Shown here in pieces: positions 1 through 4,241 of a stretch of DNA of 5,283 bases. Source of the stretch: Pseudomonadota bacterium (GTDB lineage: Bacteria > Pseudomonadota > Gammaproteobacteria > Xanthomonadales > Rhodanobacteraceae); contig JAJZGE010000180.1 of assembly GCA_021798675.1 (NCBI GenBank), forward strand, positions 1-5,283. Direction: 5' to 3'. Positions within the stretch are counted from its first letter, which is position 1; each line of letters begins with the position of its first letter. The notes below the pieces were generated by a model. It was given only the letters and a program-made list of their open reading frames with translations. It was not told the DNA's origin and did not search any database. Position numbers and translations under genes: made by a program.

Positions 1-524
1 CGCTTGCGCTGGCCCAGTACCAGCAGGCGCCGGGCATGACCGACCGGCTGGGTGCGCTCGCCGTGCTGGTGCGCAGCGACACGGCGCCGGCCGCGACGGC
101 GCTGCAGCACTATCGCGAACGCTACGCCGGCAACGCGCTGGCGCTGGACAAGTGGTTTGCGGTGCAGACCCAGCTGCCGGCCGACCGCGCGCTGGAGCGG
201 GTACTGCAGCTGGAAAACGATCCGGCCTTCACGCTCAGGAATCCGAATCGGGTACAGGCGCTGCTGGGCAGCTTCGTGCGCGGCAACCCCAGCGGCTTCC
301 ATCGTGCCGACGGCGCCGGCTACCGGTTCCTGGCCGAACGGCTGCTCAAGCTGGATGCGCTCAATCCGCAGGTGGCGGCGCGACTGGCCACGGCTTTCAA
401 CGGCTGGCAGCGGCTGGAGCCGCAGCGCCGCGAGGCGGCCCGGGTGGCGCTTGCCGGACTGGCACAGCGCGAGGATCTGTCACGCAATCTGGCCGAGATC
501 GTCAGCAGCGTGCTGCAGCGCTGA
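1..524 (+). CDS. pepN: Aminopeptidase N (M1 family), C-terminal part; 5' end outside the window
   Basis: This is the C-terminal end of a cytosolic zinc aminopeptidase that removes N-terminal residues from peptides. The reading frame begins at base 3 and gives 173 residues before TGA at 522-524. What is visible is the alpha-helical C-terminal domain of PepN-type M1 peptidases. Family landmarks are MTDRLGAL (residues 12-19), DKWF (49-52), a FTLRNPNRV block, a GSF..GNP..FH.ADG.GYRFLAE block and a LNPQVAARLA block, all in the order found in Escherichia coli PepN. The catalytic HExxH and GAMEN motifs would lie upstream of the window, so activity cannot be judged. The family is usually about 870-890 residues, so roughly a fifth is present. 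The C-terminus ends at the normal place (EIVSSVLQR), with no frameshift. Two hairpins follow the stop and separate it from a convergent small gene. The identification is from remembered family sequence and is strong. Confidence 0.95.
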   Translation, partial: LALAQYQQAPGMTDRLGALAVLVRSDTAPAATALQHYRERYAGNALALDKWFAVQTQLPADRALERVLQLENDPAFTLRNPNRVQALLGSFVRGNPSGFHRADGAGYRFLAERLLKLDALNPQVAARLATAFNGWQRLEPQRREAARVALAGLAQREDLSRNLAEIVSSVLQR

Positions 525-565
525 GTGACGCGAGGCCGCCGGCACGGGCCGCCTCGCTCCGTCAC
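525..565. terminator. Bulged 12-bp hairpin directly after the pepN stop, possible bidirectional terminator
   Basis: GTGACG plus CGAGGC (525-536) pairs with GCCTCG (551-556) and CGTCAC (560-565), leaving a 3-base CTC bulge and a 14-base loop. It starts on the base after the pepN stop codon and lies between two convergent genes, which is where a shared terminator is expected. Neither strand has a T-run after the stem, so it is not a canonical intrinsic terminator. It may instead protect the 3' end or act together with Rho. Confidence 0.4.
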
Positions 566-566
566 G

Positions 567-594
567 GGTTGCGCGGCAGTGTCCGCGCGCAACC
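567..594. terminator. Second hairpin in the convergent gap, 3' of the 61-residue gene
   Basis: GGTTGCGCG (567-575) pairs perfectly with CGCGCAACC (586-594) over 9 bp around a 10-base loop. It lies 11 bases beyond the stop codon of the minus-strand gene that ends at 606 and next to the hairpin at 525-565. Its position suggests a 3'-end structure for the minus-strand transcript. No T-run follows on either strand, so a terminator role is inferred from location and stem strength only. Confidence 0.35.
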
Positions 595-605
595 GGCGGC
601 GCGAT

Positions 606-791
606 TCAGATGGCCAGATGGTCCAGCGCTTCCAGCAGGCTGTGCATGCGCGACTCCAGATCCGGCTGCAGCGCCTTGCGCTCGCTGTCATCGCGCTCGC
701 TCAGACCGTCCATCGCCATCTCGATCTGGCCCAGTTCGACCAGCAGGTCGTGATGCGGGTAGACCGGTTCAAAGTTGAAGTTCATGTCCAT
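606..791 (-). CDS. Small acidic helical protein of unknown function (61 aa)
   Basis: I do not recognise this protein. It is supported as a real gene by an excellent ribosome binding site (AAGGGGAG, 6 bases before the ATG at 791-789), by G/C-rich third positions matching the neighbours, and by a protein-like composition. A second in-frame ATG two codons later (785-783) is possible, but the spacing favours the first. The product has 14 acidic and 4 Lys/Arg residues. An aromatic N-terminal segment (FNFEPVYPHHD, residues 5-15) is followed by two likely amphipathic helices, about 16-32 and 41-60, joined by a charged turn (SERDDSERK, 31-39). There is no signal peptide, membrane segment, Cys pair or DNA-binding motif, so a small cytosolic helical hairpin that may form dimers is plausible. 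It is convergent with pepN. A CRP/Clp-like palindrome (844-859) lies about 60 bases upstream of its start codon and could control it. Function is unknown. Confidence 0.8.
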   Translation of the reverse strand: MDMNFNFEPVYPHHDLLVELGQIEMAMDGLSERDDSERKALQPDLESRMHSLLEALDHLAI

Positions 792-807
792 GATTGACTC
801 CCCTTGG

Positions 808-814
808 ATTGGTA
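808..814 (-). promoter_or_regulatory. Weak -10-like element upstream of the 61-residue gene
   Basis: On the minus strand the sequence TACCAAT lies 17 bases before the start codon at 791. With this as the -10, the leader would be about a dozen bases and would consist mostly of the ribosome binding site. No -35 at normal spacing is visible; the nearest candidate, TTGGCA, is too far away. A promoter with a poor -35 would fit activation from the palindrome at 844-859, but the match is weak. Confidence 0.2.
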
Positions 815-843
815 CAGGAGGAGAAGCAATGGACGTGCCAATA

Positions 844-859
844 TGTGATGCTCATCACG
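844..859. promoter_or_regulatory. CRP/Clp-like operator palindrome
   Basis: TGTGATGCTCATCACG matches the CRP consensus TGTGA-N6-TCACA at 9 of the 10 defined positions and contains the perfect arms GTGATG/CATCAC. Xanthomonadales have a CRP homologue, Clp, with a very similar recognition sequence. The core TGAT-N4-ATCA could also be read by an FNR-type regulator. It lies 53 bases upstream of the 61-residue minus-strand gene and 78 bases downstream of the possible 36-codon ORF, so the 61-residue gene is the likeliest target. If the start site is near 802, the site centre would be at about -49. Binding is inferred from sequence only. Confidence 0.5.
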
Positions 860-937
860 GTCGATTTTGCCCCCACCGTTGGCGTCTGACGCTGCACGTC
901 AGCTGCTGCCGCGAGTCGACACAAACTCCCTTTTCAG

Positions 938-1048
938 TCACTCTTTGTTCACGCGCTCAAGGTAACCATCGAACTCCGCACCATAGCTGCAAGCATCCGT
1001 TTGAGCGCCCGCAGCTTCCCGGTTTCTGGCGCCCGGCAATACGGTCAT
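938..1048 (-). CDS. Possible small protein (36 aa), unknown function
   Basis: This is a candidate only. ATG at 1048-1046 is preceded by the strong ribosome binding site AGGGGGA with 7-base spacing, and the frame ends in TGA at 940-938. The product is soluble and mixed in charge, with an Ala/Gly-rich middle, one Cys at residue 20 and a natural-looking C-terminal helix (EFDGYLERVNKE, residues 25-36). About 60 percent of third positions are G or C, clearly less than in the neighbouring genes. That could mean a recent or atypical gene, or chance. The ribosome binding site and the first two bases of the start codon lie in the loop of a 13-bp inverted repeat (1025-1087), so translation could depend on RNA structure. 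It points the same way as the 61-residue gene 146 bases downstream. A longer version starting further upstream would cross the terminator-like hairpins and is less likely. I recognise no family. Confidence 0.35.
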   Translation of the reverse strand: MTVLPGARNREAAGAQTDACSYGAEFDGYLERVNKE

Positions 1049-1087
1049 CCTGGATTCCCCCTGTTCCTGAGACCGCCGGGCGCCAGA
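1025..1087. repeat. 13-bp perfect inverted repeat enclosing a ribosome binding site
   Basis: TCTGGCGCCCGGC (1025-1037) is the exact reverse complement of GCCGGGCGCCAGA (1075-1087). Inside it, GGTC (1043-1046) pairs with GACC (1071-1074), leaving a 5-base bulge (AATAC) on one side and a 24-base apical loop (1047-1070). Read on the minus strand, the loop contains AGGGGGA and the AT of the ATG of the possible 36-codon ORF. The stem is too strong to be likely by chance, even in GC-rich DNA. It could be an RNA leader structure or simply a stable hairpin, and the lack of a T-run argues against a terminator. Confidence 0.6.
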
Positions 1088-1096
1088 TCTACAAGC

Positions 1097-1130
1097 ACAA
1101 GACCCCGCGGTGCAGGCCGCGGGGTCTTGT
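1097..1130. terminator. Strong 14-bp hairpin, probable terminator
   Basis: ACAAGACCCCGCGG (1097-1110) pairs perfectly with CCGCGGGGTCTTGT (1117-1130) around the 6-base loop TGCAGG. On the plus strand the 3' arm and tail read TCTTGTCTTTG, a moderately T-rich end; on the minus strand the tail is GCTTGTAG, which is weaker. The shape is that of an intrinsic terminator, best read on the plus strand. No recognised plus-strand gene ends just before it, so what it terminates is unknown. Confidence 0.55.
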
Positions 1131-1162
1131 CTTTGCGGCAATGAGAGCCAGCCGCGGAAAAG
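1131..1162. repeat. Small bulged hairpin between the two terminator-like stems
   Basis: CTTT plus GCGGC (1131-1139) pairs with GCCGC (1151-1155) and AAAG (1159-1162), leaving a 3-base bulge (GGA) and an 11-base loop. It fills the space between the hairpins at 1097-1130 and 1165-1188 almost exactly, so the three form a continuous run of stems. Taken alone it is weak, and only its position makes it notable. Confidence 0.3.
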
Positions 1163-1290
1163 GCGACGGCACCCCGAGGGGTGCCGTCTTGCTTCCTTTC
1201 CCGGTACGCGATCGAACCCCTGTCCGTTCGATCTCGGCGCGCGCTGCGCAGCGTCTGCCCGGGAAAGTGCGCAGGGGCTGAAGCAGAAAG
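1158..1290 (-). ncRNA. Candidate structured small RNA (strand uncertain)
   Basis: This is a prediction from pairing alone. Nested stems are: outer TGCTTC/GAAGCA (1190-1195 with 1280-1285); CTTTCCCGG/CCGGGAAAG (1196-1204 with 1259-1267); a first inner arm GATCGAAC/GTTCGATC (1210-1217 with 1226-1233); and a second inner arm over the 12-base palindrome CGCTGCGCAGCG (1242-1253). All listed helices pair without mismatches. The loop of the first arm (CCCTG, 1218-1222) is complementary to CAGGG (1272-1276) outside the main stem, which would make a pseudoknot. The minus strand is preferred because the body would be followed at once by the hairpin 1188-1165 and a TTTT tail, the usual end of a bacterial small RNA. 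On the plus strand it would instead sit in an mnmG leader, downstream of two terminators. I see no good promoter for a minus-strand transcript, and it matches no RNA family I know. Confidence 0.3.
1165..1188. terminator. 11-bp hairpin, probable terminator, best on the minus strand
   Basis: GACGGCACCCC (1165-1175) is the reverse complement of GGGGTGCCGTC (1178-1188); in practice this is a 10-bp stem with a CGAG tetraloop. On the minus strand it is followed by GCC and then TTTT, close to an intrinsic terminator. On the plus strand the tail is TTGCTTCCTTTC, pyrimidine-rich but interrupted. It could stop a minus-strand transcript that starts in the mnmG upstream region, such as the fold at 1190-1285, or act in both directions. 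Confidence 0.55.
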
Positions 1291-1332
1291 CGTGCCATTC
1301 ACCCGCTACGCGAACGCCAAAGCGGTTGGCGC

Positions 1333-1338
1333 TACCAT
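1333..1338 (+). promoter_or_regulatory. Weak -10-like element for mnmG
   Basis: TACCAT matches the TATAAT consensus at 4 of 6 positions and lies 44 bases before the mnmG start codon, giving a leader of about 35-40 bases. No -35 hexamer is visible at 16-18 bases upstream. If this is the promoter, all the inverted repeats at 1025-1285 lie outside the mnmG transcript. Confidence 0.25.
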
Positions 1339-1382
1339 GGCCGCCCCGCTCCGTCACTTTTTGCACCGTCAGGTCAGCTCCG

Positions 1383-3260
1383 ATGCACCACCCGACCCAT
1401 TACGACGTCATCGTGATCGGCGGCGGCCATGCCGGCACCGAGGCCGCGCTGGCGGCCGCGCGCAGCGGGGCGCGCACGCTGCTGCTCAGTCACAGCATCG
1501 AGACGATCGGCCAGATGAGCTGCAACCCGGCAATCGGCGGCATCGGCAAGGGGCACCTGGTCAAGGAGATTGACGCGCTGGGCGGCGCGATGGCGCACGC
1601 GGCTGATCGGGCCGGCATCCAGTGGCGCACCCTGAACGCCTCGAAGGGACCGGCGGTGCGCGCCACCCGCTGCCAGGCCGACCGCGCGCTGTACAAGGCA
1701 GCGATCCGCCAGCTGGTGGAGAGCCAGCCGCAGCTCGAACTGTTCCAGCAGGCGGTGGATGACCTGATCATCGAGCACGGCCGCGTCTGCGGCGTGGTCA
1801 CCCAGATGGGCCTGTCGTTTCGTGCAAGATCGGTCGTGCTCACCGCCGGCACCTTTCTTGCCGGCAAGATCCATATCGGCCAGGCGCAGTACGCCGGCGG
1901 CCGCGCCGGCGATCCACCGGCCAGCACGCTGGCCGCCCGGCTGCGCGAACTGCCGATCGCCGCCGATCGCCTGAAGACCGGTACGCCGCCGCGCATCGAC
2001 CGCCGCAGCATCGACTTCAGCGTGCTGGAAGAGCAGCCCGGCGATGATCCGGCGCCGGTATTCTCCTACCTCGGTTCGCGCACCGAGCACCCGCGCCAGA
2101 TCAGCTGCTGGATCACCCACACGTCGGAGCACACGCACGCGCTGATCCGCGGCGCACTGGATCGCTCGCCGCTGTACACCGGCCAGATCGAGGGCGTCGG
2201 CCCGCGCTACTGCCCCTCGATCGAGGACAAGGTGGTGCGCTTCGCGGAGAAATCCTCGCATCAGATCTTCATCGAACCGGAGGGGCTGGACACGTTCGAG
2301 ATCTACCCGAACGGCATCTCCACCTCGCTGCCGTTCGACGTGCAGCTGGCGCTGGTGCGCTCGATCAAGGGCTTCGGGAAGGCCCACATCACGCGGCCGG
2401 GCTATGCGATCGAATACGACTACTTCGATCCGCGCGGGCTCAACCCGTGGCTGGAAACCAAGGCCATCGGCGGGCTGTATTTCGCCGGCCAGATCAACGG
2501 CACCACCGGCTACGAGGAGGCCGCCGCGCAGGGCCTGATCGCCGGCCTGAACGCGGCGCGCGCCGCACAGGACAAGTCGCCGTGGTATCCGCGCCGCGAC
2601 GAGGCGTACCTCGGCGTGCTGATCGACGACCTCACCAGCAACGGCACGATCGAGCCGTACCGCATGTTCACCTCGCGCGCCGAATACCGGCTGCATCTGC
2701 GCGAGGACAACGCCGACCTGCGGCTCAGCGAAACCGGTCACGCACTGGGCGTGGTGCCGGCGGCGCGCTTCGACGCGCTGTGCGCCAAGCGCGACGCGGT
2801 CGCGCGCGAGACGCAGCGCCTCGGCATGCTGTGGGCAACGCCGAACAATGCACTGGGCGCGGCGATCGAACGCCAGCTGGGCATCGTGATGAGCCGCGAG
2901 ACCACTGCGCTGGATCTGCTGCGCCGCCCCGAACTCGATTACGCCAGCCTCACCGCGATGGCCGAATTCGGCCCCGCGGTGGAACGTGAGGACGTGGCCG
3001 CGCAGGTCGAAGTGCAAACAAAATACTCCGGCTACCTCGAACGCCAGCGTGGGGAGATCGAGCGTCAGCGTCGCCACGAGCACACCGCGATTCCCGCCGG
3101 CTTCGACTACGATCGCGTGCGCGGGCTGTCTGCCGAAGTGCTGCTCAAGCTCAAGCGCACGCAGCCAGCGACGCTCGGCCAGGCTGCACGAATCAGCGGA
3201 GTCACGCCGGCGGCGATCTCGCTGCTGCTGGTGCATCTGAAGCGTCGCCAGGCCGCCTGA
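1383..3260 (+). CDS. mnmG: tRNA uridine-5-carboxymethylaminomethyl modification enzyme MnmG (GidA), 625 aa
   Basis: MnmG is an FAD-dependent cytosolic enzyme. Together with the GTPase MnmE it installs the (carboxymethyl)aminomethyl group at C5 of the wobble uridine of certain tRNAs, using methylenetetrahydrofolate. The protein is full length (E. coli has 629 residues). It has the FAD-binding GGGHAG motif (13-18), the family cysteines C47 (in [10 protein letters not shown]) and C277 (in [13 protein letters not shown]), [36 protein letters not shown] (367-384) and [14 protein letters not shown]. The C-terminal MnmE-contacting region includes [12 protein letters not shown] (602-613). Numbering matches E. 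coli without gaps through C277. The start at 1383 gives the family N-terminus, with the flavin fold beginning at Y7. The open frame runs much further upstream, but that stretch is not MnmG-like. The ribosome binding site is weak (AGGT about 9 bases upstream). The next gene on the same strand is an RDD membrane protein 64 bases away, not rsmG (gidB), the neighbour in many bacteria. Confidence 0.98.
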   Translation: MHHPTHYDVIVIGGGHAGTEAALAAARSGARTLLLSHSIETIGQMSCNPAIGGIGKGHLVKEIDALGGAMAHAADRAGIQWRTLNASKGPAVRATRCQADRALYKAAIRQLVESQPQLELFQQAVDDLIIEHGRVCGVVTQMGLSFRARSVVLTAGTFLAGKIHIGQAQYAGGRAGDPPASTLAARLRELPIAADRLKTGTPPRIDRRSIDFSVLEEQPGDDPAPVFSYLGSRTEHPRQISCWITHTSEHTHALIRGALDRSPLYTGQIEGVGPRYCPSIEDKVVRFAEKSSHQIFIEPEGLDTFEIYPNGISTSLPFDVQLALVRSIKGFGKAHITRPGYAIEYDYFDPRGLNPWLETKAIGGLYFAGQINGTTGYEEAAAQGLIAGLNAARAAQDKSPWYPRRDEAYLGVLIDDLTSNGTIEPYRMFTSRAEYRLHLREDNADLRLSETGHALGVVPAARFDALCAKRDAVARETQRLGMLWATPNNALGAAIERQLGIVMSRETTALDLLRRPELDYASLTAMAEFGPAVEREDVAAQVEVQTKYSGYLERQRGEIERQRRHEHTAIPAGFDYDRVRGLSAEVLLKLKRTQPATLGQAARISGVTPAAISLLLVHLKRRQAA

Positions 3261-3268
3261 GCCCGCTG

Positions 3269-3292
3269 CATGCCGCTGGCACGCATGGCATG
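3269..3292 (+). repeat. Weak hairpin in the mnmG-RDD gap
   Basis: CATGCC (3269-3274) pairs with GGCATG (3287-3292) around a 12-base loop. It has no T-run, and 6 bp is too weak for a terminator. The 64-base gap otherwise holds only a CATGAT stretch (3289-3294), a poor -10 candidate. Read-through from mnmG into the RDD gene is therefore likely. Confidence 0.2.
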
Positions 3293-3324
3293 ATGGCGCC
3301 TCATCTACACAGAGAAATCGCGCG

Positions 3325-4092
3325 ATGGAAATCTGGATCGGACGGGACGGCGAGCGCCACGGTCCCTACAAGGAGGACGACGTGCGGCAGTGGCTGCGCA
3401 GCGGCCAGGTAAGCCGCGACGACCTCGGCTGGTACGAAGGCCTCGCCGACTGGCAGCCACTGTCGGTGCTGTTCGCCGACGAGGTACCCGTGATGCCGCC
3501 GCCGTTCGGCGCCGCCGCCACGCCGTCCGCCCTGCCCTCAACCACCGCCGCGGCGCTCGAGGACTATGCGGGTTTCTGGAAGCGTCTGGCGGCCTACATC
3601 CTCGATGCGATCATCCTGTACATACCCGGCACGCTGATCCAGAAAATGATGGGCGGCGACGTGGCCGAAGCCACCATGAAGCAGGCGCAGCAGGCAGCGC
3701 CGGGTGATCTGCATGTGCTGATGGCAGCCATGAACCAGTACTACACCACCATGCTGCCGGCCGTACTGCTCATCACCGTCATCACCTGGCTGTACTTCGC
3801 GTTTTGCGAGAGCTCTGCGTGGCAGGCGACGCCGGGCAAGCTGGCGCTCGGCATACGTGTCACCGACATGCAGGGCGCACGGATCAGCCTGCCGCGCGCA
3901 CTCGGCCGCTACCCGGCCAAATACCTCAGCGCCATCGTGCTCGGCATCGGCTTCCTGATGGTGGGATGGACCCGGCGCAAGCAGGGTCTGCATGACATGA
4001 TCGCCGGCACGCTTGTGCTGAACGGCCGCGCCAGCGATTTCAGGCCAGCGTCCACACCGGCGGCCGGCGGCGGCAACACCTTCAGCGCCTGA
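3325..4092 (+). CDS. RDD-family membrane protein with N-terminal GYF_2-type domain (255 aa)
   Basis: This is an inner-membrane protein of unknown physiological role. Residues 1-50 form a GYF_2-like module (family formerly DUF4339), seen in W4, GPY (13-15), the SGQVSRDDLGWYEG stretch (26-39) and DWQPL (42-46). A Pro/Ala-rich linker follows (about 54-78). Residues 80-234 are the RDD domain, with the eponymous R87 and D94 in WKRLAAYILD and D224 in RKQGLHDMIAGT. Predicted membrane segments are about 88-105, 143-161 and 200-215. The conserved TPGKLALGIRVTD block is at 169-181. In other bacteria some RDD proteins are reported to take part in ion transport or in membrane protein complexes; GYF_2 modules are thought to bind proteins on the cytoplasmic side. 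Nothing here fixes the function. The start at 3325 puts W4 at the usual place; the ribosome binding site is weak (AGAGA about 10 bases upstream). It is probably co-transcribed with mnmG and ends in a strong terminator. Confidence 0.92.
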   Translation: MEIWIGRDGERHGPYKEDDVRQWLRSGQVSRDDLGWYEGLADWQPLSVLFADEVPVMPPPFGAAATPSALPSTTAAALEDYAGFWKRLAAYILDAIILYIPGTLIQKMMGGDVAEATMKQAQQAAPGDLHVLMAAMNQYYTTMLPAVLLITVITWLYFAFCESSAWQATPGKLALGIRVTDMQGARISLPRALGRYPAKYLSAIVLGIGFLMVGWTRRKQGLHDMIAGTLVLNGRASDFRPASTPAAGGGNTFSA

Positions 4093-4108
4093 CACGGCGC
4101 GTCCATCG

Positions 4109-4140
4109 CGGCGCCAGAGCGCGGCTCTGGCGCCGTTTTT
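4109..4140 (+). terminator. Intrinsic terminator of the mnmG-RDD unit
   Basis: CGGCGCCAGAGC (4109-4120) pairs perfectly with GCTCTGGCGCCG (4124-4135) over 12 bp around a 3-base loop (GCG). Five T residues (4136-4140) follow directly. It starts 17 bases after the RDD stop codon. This is a textbook factor-independent terminator on the plus strand; the minus strand has no T-run, so it works one way. It separates the mnmG-RDD unit from tex. Confidence 0.93.
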
Positions 4141-4173
4141 GTGCGTGCGGTTAGCCGGGACAGCGAAGCGGGT

Positions 4174-4182
4174 TGTTATCAT
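4174..4182 (+). promoter_or_regulatory. Extended -10 promoter candidate for tex
   Basis: TG-T-TATCAT carries the extended TGn motif and matches TATAAT at 5 of 6 positions. It lies 59 bases before the tex start codon and just after the upstream terminator, where a new promoter is needed. The -35 is poor: TTAGCC at 4151-4156 would leave a 20-base spacer. The expected start site is near 4189, giving a leader of about 50 bases. Confidence 0.5.
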
Positions 4183-4223
4183 CGCGGACTTGATCACGCC
4201 ATCACGGCCGCTCGCGCCGTTGC

Positions 4224-4229
4224 AAGGAA
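4224..4229 (+). promoter_or_regulatory. Ribosome binding site of tex
   Basis: AAGGAA lies 12 bases before the ATG at 4242, which is slightly long spacing. It supports this start, which also gives the N-terminus expected for Tex. Confidence 0.6.
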
Positions 4230-4241
4230 TCCCACCCAGCC

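Larger units (their letters stand above)
792..1382. other. 590-base intergenic region rich in inverted repeats, upstream of mnmG
   Basis: No conventional protein gene is convincing here. From left to right it holds the ribosome binding site and possible promoter of the 61-residue gene (792-815), a CRP/Clp-like site (844-859), a small hairpin CTGACG/CGTCAG (886-902), a possible 36-codon minus-strand ORF (938-1048) and a 13-bp inverted repeat (1025-1087). After these come a 14-bp hairpin (1097-1130), a small hairpin (1131-1162), an 11-bp hairpin (1165-1188), a nested fold (1190-1285) and a weak promoter candidate for mnmG (1333-1338). Long open frames cross the region on both strands. They run straight through the inverted repeats and have unnatural Arg/Pro/Cys/His-rich compositions, so I do not call them as genes. 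Confidence 0.7.

Noticed and set aside
886..902. Small hairpin CTGACG/CGTCAG as a terminator of the 36-codon ORF
   Set aside because: The stem is only 6 bp and has no T-run on the minus strand, so a terminator role is not supported.
1200..1235. Minus-strand GGGGTTCGATCG resembling the T-arm of a tRNA
   Set aside because: The five bases on each side of the would-be T-loop do not pair, and there is no D-arm, anticodon arm or acceptor stem at the right distances. The bases pair better as the GATCGAAC/GTTCGATC arm.
775..1281. Long plus-strand open frame across the pepN-mnmG gap, including the ATG at 829
   Set aside because: The translation is rich in Cys, His, Arg and Pro, shows no domain or helix pattern, and runs through several perfect inverted repeats. 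Such frames are common by chance in GC-rich DNA.
1049..1366. N-terminal extension of the 36-codon minus-strand ORF to a 142-residue protein
   Set aside because: The extra part crosses two terminator-like hairpins and the nested fold and has an Arg/Ser/Gly-rich, non-protein-like composition. The ATG at 1048 has the good ribosome binding site.
1110..1382. Upstream extension of the mnmG reading frame
   Set aside because: The first 91 codons are unlike MnmG and overlap hairpins. The family N-terminus begins exactly at the ATG at 1383.
1374..3236. 620-codon open frame antisense to mnmG
   Set aside because: It mirrors a strongly coding, GC-biased gene in the opposite strand and contains no recognisable domain.
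3538..4197. 219-codon open frame antisense to the RDD gene
   Set aside because: It runs across the intrinsic terminator and is a shadow of a gene with clear RDD and GYF_2 motifs.
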